The notes: generated from the letters alone by a model not told the origin. 64,000 bases of DNA from Ruminococcus sp. (GCA_017458845.1 JAFSZY010000024.1:62001-126000); one strand, 5' to 3'. Positions 7,975-16,884 are shown, numbered from the stretch's first letter. Translations and numbers: made by a program.

Positions 7975-8664
7975 ATGAGAGAAAATATAACTACAATTCC
8001 GATAAACGACCTTTTCAAGCCCAAGGATGGCTGTCCTCTGTGCCGTATGGAAGAAATGCTCGAAAAAAACTATGTGGAGTTCATTGTCGGGGACGCGATG
8101 ATGGAACCCAACATCCGCATAGAAACCAATAAAAAAGGTTTTTGCCACAGACATTTCTCAAAGATGTTCGCTTCGGGACAAAAGCTTCCAAACGCGTTGA
8201 TACTGGAATCTCACCTTAAGGCGATTATGAACGAGGTCCTGCCCAAGAAAGGCACATCCAAACCCGACAAAAAGGCTCTGGATAAAGTTGAGGAGCTCAG
8301 CAAGAGCTGTTATGTTTGCGACAGAATCGAAAAGGATATGACGCACCTCATCTCAACCGTACTGTCCGAGTACGAGAAGTCGGATGAGTTTAAGAAGCTG
8401 TACCGTGAACAGCCCTACATCTGCCTCAACCACTACGCGCTGATTATGAGGCAGGCGTCGGCAAAAGGCGGAGTCAGCTCAAAAAATATAAAGTCGTTCC
8501 ACGAGGACACCTATAACCTTACCAAAAATCAAATTGCCGAACTCAAAGAGGATATTACTCAGTTTTGCTCTATGTTCGATTACCGCAACCGAGGAAAAGA
8601 CTTCGGCAAAAGCAAGGACTCAATTGAACGCAGCATAGAATATCTGACAAAAGAAAAACCGTGA
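7975..8664 (+). CDS. DUF6062 family protein, cysteine/histidine rich
   Basis: A 229-residue soluble protein of a family found in anaerobic Firmicutes and known only as DUF6062. It starts with ITTIPINDLF. It carries paired cysteines in the N-terminal half (GCPLCRMEE), a CHRHF motif, then a second pair (CYVCDRIE) and CLNHY: two similar C-x-x-C ... C/H-x-x-H sets suggesting duplicated metal sites. The start ATG at 7975 has ACGAGGTG upstream. It is transcribed alone between a shared-motif promoter and a strong terminator. Function unknown; zinc or iron binding is an inference from the cysteine and histidine pattern. Confidence 0.8.
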   Translation: MRENITTIPINDLFKPKDGCPLCRMEEMLEKNYVEFIVGDAMMEPNIRIETNKKGFCHRHFSKMFASGQKLPNALILESHLKAIMNEVLPKKGTSKPDKKALDKVEELSKSCYVCDRIEKDMTHLISTVLSEYEKSDEFKKLYREQPYICLNHYALIMRQASAKGGVSSKNIKSFHEDTYNLTKNQIAELKEDITQFCSMFDYRNRGKDFGKSKDSIERSIEYLTKEKP

Positions 8665-8685
8665 TTTGGTAAAGCGTTAACAAAA

Positions 8686-8713
8686 GGGCAGCCTTTCGGC
8701 TGCCCTATTTTTT
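8686..8713. terminator. Bidirectional terminator
   Basis: An 8-bp GC-rich stem GGGCAGCC (8686-8693) with GGCTGCCC (8698-8705) and a TTTC loop. T tracts follow on the plus side and AAAA precedes it on the minus side. It separates two convergent genes. Confidence 0.85.
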
Positions 8714-8724
8714 AATATTAACCT

Positions 8725-10635
8725 TTATTTAACCGTCACTTTACACTTGAGCCTGAGCCCGCAGACTTTTACGGTGATTGTTGTCTTGCCTTTTTTCTTT
8801 CCGATAATCTTTCCTTTGCCTTTAATGGTGGCAATCTTCTTGTTGGATGTTGTATAAACAATTTTGCCCGAGCCGCCTGTTACTTTAAGCTTAAAGGACT
8901 TGTTTTTCCTTATGGTCTTTTTGGTGTAGTTGAGCTTCGGGTTTTTGACTGTCAACGTTATTTTGAAAATAACGGAAGAGCTCTTTGCCGTGATTATGGC
9001 TTTGCCCTTCTTTTTGGCGGTGATTACACCCTTGCTTGAGACGGCAGCCACACTTTTATTGCTCGACGAAAACTTGTACGAGCCCGCGGGTTTAAGCGTC
9101 AGTGTTATCTTTCGTTTGATGTAGGTTTTTAAGCTCTTCTTGACAACTGCCGGTTCCACGGTTTCGGGCTCTGTGGGAGCCGCCGTGATAGGCTCAGTGG
9201 GTTGAGTAAAGTTTTCCGAAGGGGGTTCTGTTACCGGACTTGTGCTTTCCTGCGGTTCGGTTGTGGCGGTCGAGCCCTGCTGAGTTTCCGTTGGCTCTGT
9301 GGGCGGCTGAACCTGAATATTTAACTTAATAATTATATCTTTTTCATTGGGTGATTTCTTGATTGTGGCATAAAGCTGTCCATCCAGTTTAAACGCCACA
9401 CCGTAAATACACCCCTCCAAGCCAGAAGACTTTGAGTATACCTTTACCGCTGTTCCGCCGTTTACGCTCATTCGATAAACATTCTCGTTATCGTTATAGT
9501 AGAAATAGGTTCCGTCGCTCGTGATATACGAGAACGCTCTACCGTAATACGCGTTGGCTACGTCAAAATTCCACCAGCGGGTTTTGAGTACGCTCAACAC
9601 CTCGACCTCTCCCGTATAGATGTTTCTGCGGGACACAGCCGCGTAGATGCTGCTGGTATACGTCTGATTTATATAATAATCATAACTGTTGTTGCGGTAA
9701 ATCACTGTCGTGACGCTGTTCCACCAAGCATTGTCGAAAGAGGTGTCGTCAGCCTTGAGGTTGGTTATCCAATCCGTGTGCTCGCTGTCGCCGTCGTTTG
9801 CGAACCAATTGTCGCTCTTAAAGAAATTGTTGTGATAAACTCTGCCGAGATTGTCGTAGGTCAAATCGTCGTGGGTAATGTCCACGTGATAGAATTTTCC
9901 TTCCGTCTGGACTATATTCCACGCGTGGCGGTTTTTTACACTCTGAATGTAGTAGCACCTGACCCCGACTTTGGAAAGCAGATATTTATACGCGAGCGCA
10001 AAGCCTTCGCACACGGCGTTATTATCGACTATCGCGCCGTAGGCGGAGTATATCCTCATCTGAACCCTGAAAAGCGGGTAGTTTTCGTCGCTGATGGTTT
10101 CGTATTTTGTGTCATACTCGGCGTAATGGGCGAGCATATCATGAATATAGCGCGCTTTGATAACGTCGCTCCAGCTCCGGTCAACGCCCGAGAGAATTTG
10201 CTCCGTTTTGTTGTTGAACTCTTCTATCTTCGCGGGGATTTCTTCCCCGTCAAAGTAATACTCGGGGCGAATCGAGATGACCTGACCCGTTTCATAGACC
10301 GCCGTGGTCTCGAATCTTGTGGAAAAAACATAGAAAATATCTGGATTCTCACACACCACGCTGAAATACACCGCGCCGATATCATCTTTGCTTATGTTAT
10401 AATCGCGGACAGAGATATCGGTCTCGCAATTTCTCAGCTTCTCCGCCAAAAACGCGCTGAGCTCGGGGTACATAGAAACAATTTCAGCGGTCGAATACCT
10501 CGCGAGCAAGGTATCCACGCTGTATTGGTCGGTGGTTTTGTGTTTGTCTGCGGCGTTAACAATCGCCGTGTTCGCGCCGAAAACAATCGAAAACAGCATA
10601 GAAATAATTAACACAAACGCTATTCTTTTTTTCAT
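8725..10635 (-). CDS. Secreted transglutaminase-like protein with C-terminal Big2 repeats
   Basis: A 636-residue exported protein. A signal peptide covers residues 1-29. The middle holds a transglutaminase-like (papain-fold) domain with a full triad: Cys209 in NNAVCEGFALAYKYLL, His237 in NRHAWN and Asp252 in HVDITHDD. A beta-propeller-like or strand-rich section follows to about 445. Then comes a Pro/Thr/Glu linker (PTEPTETQQ and similar), then two lysine-rich Big2 repeats (AAVSSKGVITAKKKGKAI; ATIKGKGKIIGKKKGKTTI). The domain order fits a surface-tethered protease or crosslinking enzyme; the substrate is unknown. It has a perfect sigma-A promoter and stands alone. The linker and repeats are typical of ruminococcal surface proteins. 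Confidence 0.83.
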   Translation of the reverse strand: MKKRIAFVLIISMLFSIVFGANTAIVNAADKHKTTDQYSVDTLLARYSTAEIVSMYPELSAFLAEKLRNCETDISVRDYNISKDDIGAVYFSVVCENPDIFYVFSTRFETTAVYETGQVISIRPEYYFDGEEIPAKIEEFNNKTEQILSGVDRSWSDVIKARYIHDMLAHYAEYDTKYETISDENYPLFRVQMRIYSAYGAIVDNNAVCEGFALAYKYLLSKVGVRCYYIQSVKNRHAWNIVQTEGKFYHVDITHDDLTYDNLGRVYHNNFFKSDNWFANDGDSEHTDWITNLKADDTSFDNAWWNSVTTVIYRNNSYDYYINQTYTSSIYAAVSRRNIYTGEVEVLSVLKTRWWNFDVANAYYGRAFSYITSDGTYFYYNDNENVYRMSVNGGTAVKVYSKSSGLEGCIYGVAFKLDGQLYATIKKSPNEKDIIIKLNIQVQPPTEPTETQQGSTATTEPQESTSPVTEPPSENFTQPTEPITAAPTEPETVEPAVVKKSLKTYIKRKITLTLKPAGSYKFSSSNKSVAAVSSKGVITAKKKGKAIITAKSSSVIFKITLTVKNPKLNYTKKTIRKNKSFKLKVTGGSGKIVYTTSNKKIATIKGKGKIIGKKKGKTTITVKVCGLRLKCKVTVK

Positions 10636-10666
10636 AAAACCACCTTCTTATACGTTTTCTGCTTAT

Positions 10667-10695
10667 ATTATAGTATTCGTCAAATTTAATGTCAA
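10667..10695 (-). promoter_or_regulatory. Perfect consensus sigma-A promoter
   Basis: Minus strand: -35 TTGACA (10695-10690), 17-bp spacer, -10 TATAAT (10672-10667). It drives the transglutaminase-like surface protein that starts at 10635. Confidence 0.8.
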
Positions 10696-10713
10696 TTAAA
10701 ATCTTTCTTTTGT

Positions 10714-10741
10714 GATTTTTCGTCTCAGCCTTGCATATGAT
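10714..10741 (+). promoter_or_regulatory. Candidate sigma-E promoter of spoIIID
   Basis: CATATGAT at 10734-10741 matches the sigma-E -10 consensus (CATAYAHT) at seven of eight positions. GATTTTT at 10714-10720 is a weaker -35 (five of seven), with a 13-bp gap. spoIIID is a known sigma-E gene in Bacillus and Clostridium, which is the main reason to consider it. Confidence 0.5.
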
Positions 10742-10769
10742 TTAACAAATCATTTGTGGAGGGCTGCAA

Positions 10770-11054
10770 TTGAAAGGTATAGTGGAGGAACGCGCCGCGA
10801 TGCTCGGAGAATACATTATAGAGAGCAAGGCTACGGTACGTTCCGCGGCAAAGAAGTTCGGAATAAGCAAGAGTACCGTACATAAAGATGTCAGCCAACG
10901 GCTTAAGAGCGTCAATCCGCGCTTATATAAGGAAGTCCGTCAAATCCTGGATACAAACAAAAATCAACGCCACATCCGCGGCGGCATAGCGACAAAGAAT
11001 AAATACCTGATGTTGAGAAGAAGCGGAAAGCAAGAGAAGTTTTCCGACAAATAA
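10770..11054 (+). CDS. spoIIID: Sporulation transcription regulator SpoIIID
   Basis: A 94-residue helix-turn-helix DNA-binding protein. KATVRSAAKKFGISKSTVHKD is the HTH, followed by the highly conserved RLKSVNPRLYKEVRQIL and RGGIATKNKY blocks of SpoIIID. It acts in the mother cell after engulfment, switching genes of the sigma-E regulon and helping turn on sigK. It begins with TTG at 10770; GGAGG at 10757-10761 is eight bases upstream, and no better start is present. It ends in a strong terminator shared with the convergent PFOR gene. Together with spoVAE it argues for a genuine spore former. Confidence 0.94.
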   Translation: MKGIVEERAAMLGEYIIESKATVRSAAKKFGISKSTVHKDVSQRLKSVNPRLYKEVRQILDTNKNQRHIRGGIATKNKYLMLRRSGKQEKFSDK

Positions 11055-11056
11055 AA

Positions 11057-11087
11057 AAGGACTGCCGAAGCAGTCCTTTTATTATTT
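11057..11087. terminator. Bidirectional terminator between spoIIID and PFOR
   Basis: A 9-bp stem AAGGACTGC (11057-11065) with GCAGTCCTT (11070-11078) and a CGAA tetraloop, followed by TTATTATTTT. The same stem occurs twice more at 30911 and 31178 around a repeat element. Confidence 0.85.
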
Positions 11088-11092
11088 TATTA

Positions 11093-14000
11093 TCAGGTAG
11101 CGTCCTCGAAGGAAGCGAGCTTCTCGAGGTGAGCGTACTTCTGTTCAGCGTACTTCTCAGCCTTCTCGAAGAGGTTCTCGGCTCTCTCGGGGAATTTACG
11201 TGACAGAGCGTTGTAACGAACTTCGCCCATAATGAAGTCACGATAAGAAGCTGTGGGAGCCTTGCTGTCGAGGATGAAGGGGTTTTTGCCTTCGTCAGCG
11301 AGACGCGGATCATAACGGAAGAGATTCCAGTAACCTGCGTCAACAGCCTTTTTCTCCTCAAGCTGAGCGATTCCCATTCCGCCCTTGATACCGTGGTTGA
11401 TACAGGGAGCGTAAGCGATGATGATTGAAGGACCGTCATAGCTTTCAGCCTCTAACATAGCTTTGAGTACCTGGTTGTTGTTAGCGCCCATAGCAACCTG
11501 AGCAACATATACATAACCGTAACTCATAGCGATAGCCGCGAGGTCTTTCTTCTTGACTGACTTACCTGCTGCCGCGAACTGAGCAACCGAACCTACGGGT
11601 GTAGCCTTTGAAGCCTGTCCGCCTGTGTTGGAGTAAACCTCTGTATCGAATACGAGGATGTTTACGTTCTCGCCCGAAGCGATTACGTGGTCGAGACCGC
11701 CGAAGCCGATATCATAAGCCCAGCCGTCGCCGCCGAATATCCACATAGACTTCTTAGCAAGCTCGTCTTTGTCAACGAGAGTCTTCTGAGCGAGCTCCTT
11801 GACAGCGTCGTCTGCCTGCTCTAACTCAGCGATGAGAGCGTCTGTTGCGGCGCGTGAAGCGAGAGAATCGGAAAGTGTGTCGAGGTAGTTCTGGCAAGCT
11901 TCCTTGAGGCTGTCCTTAGCTGTGTCAGCCTGAATCTTCTCTACGTATTCAACGAGGCGGTTTCTGATAGCCTTCTGAGCAAGCGTCATACCGAGACCGA
12001 ACTCCGCGTTGTCCTCAAACAGTGAGTTCATCCATGCGGGACCTCTGCCTTCCTTATTAACTGTATAAGGAGTAGCGGGAGCCGAGCCGCCCCAGATTGA
12101 GGAACAACCTGTAGCGTTGGCGATGAACATTCTGTCGCCAAAGAGCTGAGTAACGAGCTTAGCGTAAGGTGTTTCACCACAGCCCGCGCATGCGCCCGAG
12201 AACTCGAGTAAGGGCTGTTTGAACTGGCTGCCCTTAACTGTGGAAACCTTGAACTTGTCGGCAACAGCCTGCTTGGGTTCGAGGCTTACGCCGTAATCAA
12301 ATACTGCCTGGTATTTTCTCTGAGTATCAATGGGCTTCATAACGAGAGCCTTCTCGCCCTTCTTGCCCGGGCAAACCTGAGCGCAGGCTCCGCAACCCGT
12401 ACAGTCGAGAGTTGATACTGTCATTGTGAATTTATATTCCTTGAGGCCTGTAGCCACGGCTGTCTTTGTATCAACAGGAGCAGCGTCAACCTCTTCGTCT
12501 GTCATAATAACAGGACGGATAACAGCGTGAGGACAAACAATAGCGCACTTTGTACACTGGATACAGTTGTCGGGCTGCCATTCGGGAACGTCTACAGCGA
12601 TACCGCGCTTCTCAAATGCTGCGGAACCCTGAGGACATGTGCCGTCAATGTAATCAACGAATGCCGAAACGGGGAGCTGATTACCCTTGTAAGCGTTTAC
12701 GGGCTTAAGAATCTTGTTGACATAGTCAACGAGCTCGCCGCTGCCGTCAGCCTTGTCGGCTACAGCGTCGTCAACAGCGTTAGACCAATCGGCGGGGATT
12801 TCAACCTTCTTGAGAGCTTCCATACCTGCGTCGATAGCGGCATAGTTCATATCTACGATAGCCTGGCCCTTCTTCATGTAGGACTTCTTGGCTGCTTCCT
12901 TCATAAGGTCCTTAGCGTGGTCAGCGGGAATGATGTCGGCAATCTTGAAGAACGCGGACTGGAGGATTGTGTTAACTCTGCTGCCGAGACCGATTTCCTT
13001 ACCAATCTTGATAGCGTCAACTGTGTAGAAGTTGATTTTTCTGTCAGCGAGGATTTTCTTCATCTTACCGGGGAGTCTCTTTGTGAGCTCGTCTACATCC
13101 CAAGCGCAGTTGAGCAGGAATGAGCCGCCCTCTTTGAGGTCCTCAACGATTTCGTACTTGTCAACATAAGAAGGATTGTGGCAAGCTACGAAGTCTGCTT
13201 TACTTACATAATATGTGGACTTAATCGGTGTATGACCGAAGCGCAGGTGGGAAACTGTAAGACCGCCCGACTTCTTGGAGTCGTAAGCAAAGTAACCCTG
13301 AGCGTACATATCGGTGTTATCGCCGATGATTTTGATGGAGTTCTTGTTGGCGCCTACTGTACCGTCCGCGCCGAGACCCCAGAACTTACAGGATGTTGTG
13401 CCCGCGGGAGTTGTGTCGGGGTTCTCTGTTCTCGGGAGCGAAAGGTTAGTAACGTCGTCTACAATACCAACTGTGAATCTCTTCTTGGGTGTGTCGGACT
13501 CAGCGTTTCTGTAAACAGCAACCATATCTGCGGGAGTTGTATCCTTGGAAGCGAGACCGTAACGACCTGTGAATACCTTAACGTCGGAGAACTCGGAGCC
13601 GTTGATAGCAGCGAGAACGTCAAGATAGAGGGGCTCACCGATGGAGCCGGGCTCCTTGGTTCTGTCAAGAACGGAGATTGTCTTAACAGTTTTGGGAAGC
13701 TCTGAGAGGAGATAATCAGCAACGAAAGGTCTGTAAAGTCTGACCTTAATGAGACCAACCTTTTCGCCTGCGGCGTTGAGGTAGTCAACAACCTCTTCAA
13801 TACAGTCACATACGGAACCCATAGCTACGATAACGTGCTCTGCGTCCTCAGCGCCGTAGTAGTTGAAGGGCTTGTAGTTTGTGCCGATCTTCTCGTTAAC
13901 CTTGTTCATATACTCGATACAAACTTCGGGAACAGCGTCATAATACTTGTTGCAGGCTTCTCTTGCCTGGAAGAAGATATCGTCGTTCTGAGCAGTACCT

Positions 14001-14647
14001 CTTGTTACGGGGTGCTCAGGGTTAAGGCTTCTTCTTCTGAACGCCTCAACAGCGTCTTTGTCGAGCATTTCCTCGAGATCGGCGTAATCCCAAGTCTCGA
14101 TCTTCTGAACTTCGTGAGAAGTACGGAAACCGTCAAAGAAGTGCATAAAGGGAACTCTGCCCTTGATAGCTGTGAGATGAGCTACAGCGGCGAGGTCCAT
14201 ACACTCTTGGGGGTTGTTGGAGCAAAGCATTGCGAAACCTGTCTGACGACAAGCGTAAATATCGGAATGGTCGCCGAAGATAGAGAGCGCGTGTGATGTG
14301 AGCGCGCGAGCTGAAACATGTATAACTCCGGGGAGTAATTCGCCCGCGATCTTATACATATTGGGTATCATAAGAAGCAAGCCCTGAGAAGCTGTGTATG
14401 TAGTTGTCAGAGCGCCCGCGGCGAGAGAGCCGTGTACCGCACCCGCGGCGCCGCCCTCGGACTGCATTTCGGTAACCTGAACGGGACGTCCGAAAAGGTT
14501 TGTTCTACCGTTGGCGGATTCGTTATCTGTAACGTCTGCCATTACGGAAGAAGGTGTGATAGGATAGATAGCCGCAACGTCTGTAAACGCGTATGACGCG
14601 TGAGCGACAGCGGTATTACCATCCATGGTTTTCATTTTTCTTGCCAT
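11093..14647 (-). CDS. nifJ: Pyruvate:ferredoxin (flavodoxin) oxidoreductase
   Basis: An 1184-residue single-chain enzyme that converts pyruvate and CoA to acetyl-CoA and CO2, reducing ferredoxin; it is central to anaerobic energy metabolism. The N-terminal domain opens with KTMDGNTAVAHASYAFTDVA and YPITPSS. The two-cluster ferredoxin domain shows CIQCTKCAIVCPHAV near residue 695 and CTGCGACAQVCPGKKG near 750. The thiamine pyrophosphate domain has the further cysteines GACAGCGETPY and the motif GDGWAYDIGFGG near 972, then the NTGGQASKATP signature. The length is normal for the family. The ATG at 14647 follows AAGGAGGACAT. It has its own promoter and a terminator shared with spoIIID. Highly expressed genes often look like this in codon choice. 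Confidence 0.96.
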   Translation of the reverse strand: MARKMKTMDGNTAVAHASYAFTDVAAIYPITPSSVMADVTDNESANGRTNLFGRPVQVTEMQSEGGAAGAVHGSLAAGALTTTYTASQGLLLMIPNMYKIAGELLPGVIHVSARALTSHALSIFGDHSDIYACRQTGFAMLCSNNPQECMDLAAVAHLTAIKGRVPFMHFFDGFRTSHEVQKIETWDYADLEEMLDKDAVEAFRRRSLNPEHPVTRGTAQNDDIFFQAREACNKYYDAVPEVCIEYMNKVNEKIGTNYKPFNYYGAEDAEHVIVAMGSVCDCIEEVVDYLNAAGEKVGLIKVRLYRPFVADYLLSELPKTVKTISVLDRTKEPGSIGEPLYLDVLAAINGSEFSDVKVFTGRYGLASKDTTPADMVAVYRNAESDTPKKRFTVGIVDDVTNLSLPRTENPDTTPAGTTSCKFWGLGADGTVGANKNSIKIIGDNTDMYAQGYFAYDSKKSGGLTVSHLRFGHTPIKSTYYVSKADFVACHNPSYVDKYEIVEDLKEGGSFLLNCAWDVDELTKRLPGKMKKILADRKINFYTVDAIKIGKEIGLGSRVNTILQSAFFKIADIIPADHAKDLMKEAAKKSYMKKGQAIVDMNYAAIDAGMEALKKVEIPADWSNAVDDAVADKADGSGELVDYVNKILKPVNAYKGNQLPVSAFVDYIDGTCPQGSAAFEKRGIAVDVPEWQPDNCIQCTKCAIVCPHAVIRPVIMTDEEVDAAPVDTKTAVATGLKEYKFTMTVSTLDCTGCGACAQVCPGKKGEKALVMKPIDTQRKYQAVFDYGVSLEPKQAVADKFKVSTVKGSQFKQPLLEFSGACAGCGETPYAKLVTQLFGDRMFIANATGCSSIWGGSAPATPYTVNKEGRGPAWMNSLFEDNAEFGLGMTLAQKAIRNRLVEYVEKIQADTAKDSLKEACQNYLDTLSDSLASRAATDALIAELEQADDAVKELAQKTLVDKDELAKKSMWIFGGDGWAYDIGFGGLDHVIASGENVNILVFDTEVYSNTGGQASKATPVGSVAQFAAAGKSVKKKDLAAIAMSYGYVYVAQVAMGANNNQVLKAMLEAESYDGPSIIIAYAPCINHGIKGGMGIAQLEEKKAVDAGYWNLFRYDPRLADEGKNPFILDSKAPTASYRDFIMGEVRYNALSRKFPERAENLFEKAEKYAEQKYAHLEKLASFEDAT

Positions 14648-14677
14648 TTTGATATGTCCTCCTTAAAAATTTGAACA

Positions 14678-14694
14678 AATATGTCAAACATATT
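14678..14694. promoter_or_regulatory. Inverted repeat in the PFOR leader
   Basis: AATATG, five bases, CATATT lies just downstream of the expected transcription start (about 14700) of the PFOR gene. This is an operator-like position, but the repeat is AT-rich and could be chance. Confidence 0.35.
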
Positions 14695-14706
14695 AAATCA
14701 CTCTAC

Positions 14707-14735
14707 ATTTTATCACTATTATTTATTCTTGTAAA
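14707..14735 (-). promoter_or_regulatory. Sigma-A promoter of the PFOR gene
   Basis: Minus strand: -35 TTTACA (14735-14730), 17-bp spacer, -10 TAAAAT (14712-14707), giving a leader of about 50 bases with a strong ribosome site. Confidence 0.7.
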
Positions 14736-14796
14736 GTCTTTGATTGATAAATTTCTACAGTTTTTTACGTTTTTAACATTATCACTCTCAAAAGTT

Positions 14797-14828
14797 AAAT
14801 AACGGCTCCCGAAGAAGCCGTTATTTTT
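14797..14828 (-). terminator. Terminator of the prmA-mrp operon
   Basis: An 11-bp stem AAATAACGGCT (14797-14807) with AGCCGTTATTT (14816-14826) directly after the mrp stop codon. The T tract is better on the plus strand but A/T richness on both sides fits termination. Confidence 0.75.
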
Positions 14829-14833
14829 ATTTA

Positions 14834-15655
14834 TCAAAGCTTTTCCAATTCCTCGCACGCGTCGTCCACAAGGCCGTCGTCTATCATTTCGACCATTCCC
14901 TTGTCCACAGCCGAAGCTAGCTTGGGGTCTATCGGGAGCTTTTGGAGCACCTTTGTGCCAAATCTCTCGGCAACCTCGTCAATCCTGCTTTCGCCGTAGA
15001 TGTTGTGGCGTTTGCCGCAGTCGGGACACTCAAAATAGCTCATATTCTCGACAATACCGATAATCGGCACGTTCATCATCTGAGCCATTTTCACAGCCTT
15101 TTCGACAATCATAGACACCAGATCCTGGGGAGTGGTGACAATGATAATTCCGTCTACGGGTATGCTCTGGAACACAGTCAGGGCTACGTCGCCCGTACCC
15201 GGGGGCATATCGACAAACATATAGTCCTCGTCAGCCCAGATTACGTCCGTCCAGAACTGCTTTACGGTGCCCGAGATAAGCGAACCTCGCCAGATAACGG
15301 GGTCGGTTTCGTTTTCGAGCAGCAGGTTTATGGACATAACATCAATGCCTGTGGCGGTTGTTACGGGGAAAATTCCGAAGTCGTTGCCCTTGGCTCTCTC
15401 GTGAAGATTGAACGCCTTGGGTATTGACGGTCCCGTAATATCCGCGTCAAGCACGGCGGTTTTATGTCCGCGTCTTTTCATAGTTACGGCAAGAGCGGAA
15501 GTCACGAGGCTTTTGCCTACTCCGCCTTTGCCCGAGATAACTCCGATAACTTTTTTAACGGAGCTCATTTCGTGTAAGCTCTCCCGCAAATCCTGAGGAG
15601 CGGTTCTGCTCTCGCAGTTTTCCGCGCAGGATGAGCAATCGTGGTCACATCCCAT
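14834..15655 (-). CDS. mrp: Mrp/NBP35-type P-loop ATPase (Fe-S cluster carrier)
   Basis: A 273-residue MinD/ParA-superfamily ATPase that carries or inserts iron-sulfur clusters. The start has a cysteine cluster (CDHDCSSCAENC) like the Nbp35 N-terminal Fe-S site. The deviant Walker A GKGGVGKS is at about 41-48, then the switch MPPGTGD. Near the C-terminus CPDCGK is the C-x-x-C that bridges a [4Fe-4S] cluster between subunits. Its target could be PFOR, whose gene is next to it, but that is inference. It is the last gene of a five-gene leftward operon starting with prmA, with 14 bases between it and the gene upstream. Confidence 0.92.
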   Translation of the reverse strand: MGCDHDCSSCAENCESRTAPQDLRESLHEMSSVKKVIGVISGKGGVGKSLVTSALAVTMKRRGHKTAVLDADITGPSIPKAFNLHERAKGNDFGIFPVTTATGIDVMSINLLLENETDPVIWRGSLISGTVKQFWTDVIWADEDYMFVDMPPGTGDVALTVFQSIPVDGIIIVTTPQDLVSMIVEKAVKMAQMMNVPIIGIVENMSYFECPDCGKRHNIYGESRIDEVAERFGTKVLQKLPIDPKLASAVDKGMVEMIDDGLVDDACEELEKL

Positions 15656-15669
15656 TTCGTATTACTCCT

Positions 15670-16884
15670 TTATTGTACAGTGATTGAATCAAGGAAAGAG
15701 TTGAGATCCTTATTCTTTTCCAGATAATTCTTCTGAGCCGTTTCGTCGGCTTCGTTGAACTGAATGTCCGTAGGTGTTGTAATGATAATTTTCTTCTTTC
15801 CGTCGGAAGTGTATCTGACATCCTTCACGCCCGTGAGGTTGTCCGCTGAGCTGTCCTTGGCGTCGAAAACATAGATAGAAGCGAGCTTGCCCATGCTGTA
15901 GGACTTGTAGTTGTAGTCCTCATAATAGGTTGTGCAGTTTTCGTGCTCGACAGCGGTAACTCCGCTCTGCCAGCTCTTGGGAAGGTTGATTGTATAGGCG
16001 CCCTTGTCTTCGGTCTTTCTGGAGTCGTCCTCTTCGGTAGGAGCAACCTTTTTGGTTGCTTTTTCGGTTTCTTTTACGGACGCTGTTGTTGTCTCGGACT
16101 CACTGGATGAGGCGGTTGTAGCGTAGTTTATACCTATACCCTCAAAGCTCTCGCGTTCGCACTGACCGAGCACGAGCTGATTTTGGGATGTCAGTGTTTC
16201 CTGAGCGACATAGTAAACCGTCTCGTCACTAAATCCCGGGGTGACCTGAGTTCTAAGCCCCTTGTTGTCCTTCTCAAAGAAATAGATTGAATTCGCTTTT
16301 GAGGGAAGCTTTACCTTCCAGAGCGAATCGTGGTCGCTGCATGGTGTGCAGGTTTTGGTCTTGGTCTTGTTGTTTACAACATATGACACTTCAACATCGT
16401 CCGTCCAGTGATAAACCGTGCCGTCGGATTTAATCAAATTGACGTCGGAATCGGGCTTGTCAAAGTATATTGTAAGCTTGTCCGCCGGTTTATTGCCGCC
16501 GAAAACTCCGCCAAAGAGACAGAAACATACCGCGCCCGCAATTGCCGCGATAAGTACGCAGACAATTGTGATAATCAATGCTTTTTTGCCGCGCTTTCTC
16601 TGCGCTTTTTTGCGGCGGTTGTCAATCTCATAGTTAGGTTCGGCAACGTCCTCGTCATTGTAGGGCACCCTGTTTTCAAAAGGCTCCTTTAAATGCTCGT
16701 GTGATTCTGAGGGCATTACAAAGTCCTCGTCCTTTTCAAAAGTTATAGATGAGCCGCGGGATCCTCCGCTTCTCTCGGGAGACACTACTACGTCGGGGAG
16801 CTGAACTTCTCCGCAGACATAACAGACCTTTTCGTCATTTTCCAAGAATGCTCCGCAGTTTGAACATCTTCTTTTTTCAGCCAT
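15670..16884 (-). CDS. Zinc-ribbon, single-pass membrane protein of unknown function
   Basis: A 404-residue protein. Residues 7-25 are a zinc ribbon (RCSNCGAFLE then VCYVCGE). An acidic linker and a strongly basic stretch (RRKKAQRKRGKK) lead into one membrane helix (ALIITIVCVLIAAIAGAVCF) at about 105-125. The outer part is about 270 residues, with a strand-rich region (KLTIYFDKPDSDVNLI), a Ser/Thr/Lys linker and a compact C-terminal region ending in NSFLDSITVQ-like sequence. Topology by the positive-inside rule puts the zinc ribbon inside the cell. It lies nine bases after the next gene in the prmA operon. I do not recognise the outer domain. Confidence 0.68.
   Translation of the reverse strand: MAEKRRCSNCGAFLENDEKVCYVCGEVQLPDVVVSPERSGGSRGSSITFEKDEDFVMPSESHEHLKEPFENRVPYNDEDVAEPNYEIDNRRKKAQRKRGKKALIITIVCVLIAAIAGAVCFCLFGGVFGGNKPADKLTIYFDKPDSDVNLIKSDGTVYHWTDDVEVSYVVNNKTKTKTCTPCSDHDSLWKVKLPSKANSIYFFEKDNKGLRTQVTPGFSDETVYYVAQETLTSQNQLVLGQCERESFEGIGINYATTASSSESETTTASVKETEKATKKVAPTEEDDSRKTEDKGAYTINLPKSWQSGVTAVEHENCTTYYEDYNYKSYSMGKLASIYVFDAKDSSADNLTGVKDVRYTSDGKKKIIITTPTDIQFNEADETAQKNYLEKNKDLNSFLDSITVQ

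Noticed and set aside
9778..10611. A 277-codon plus-strand frame
   Set aside because: Antisense to the transglutaminase-like gene, which has a signal peptide, catalytic triad and promoter.
12527..14296. Long plus-strand reading frames opposite the PFOR gene
   Set aside because: They are antisense to a fully conserved enzyme, have no ribosome sites and show valine/leucine-rich composition produced by the complementary codons.
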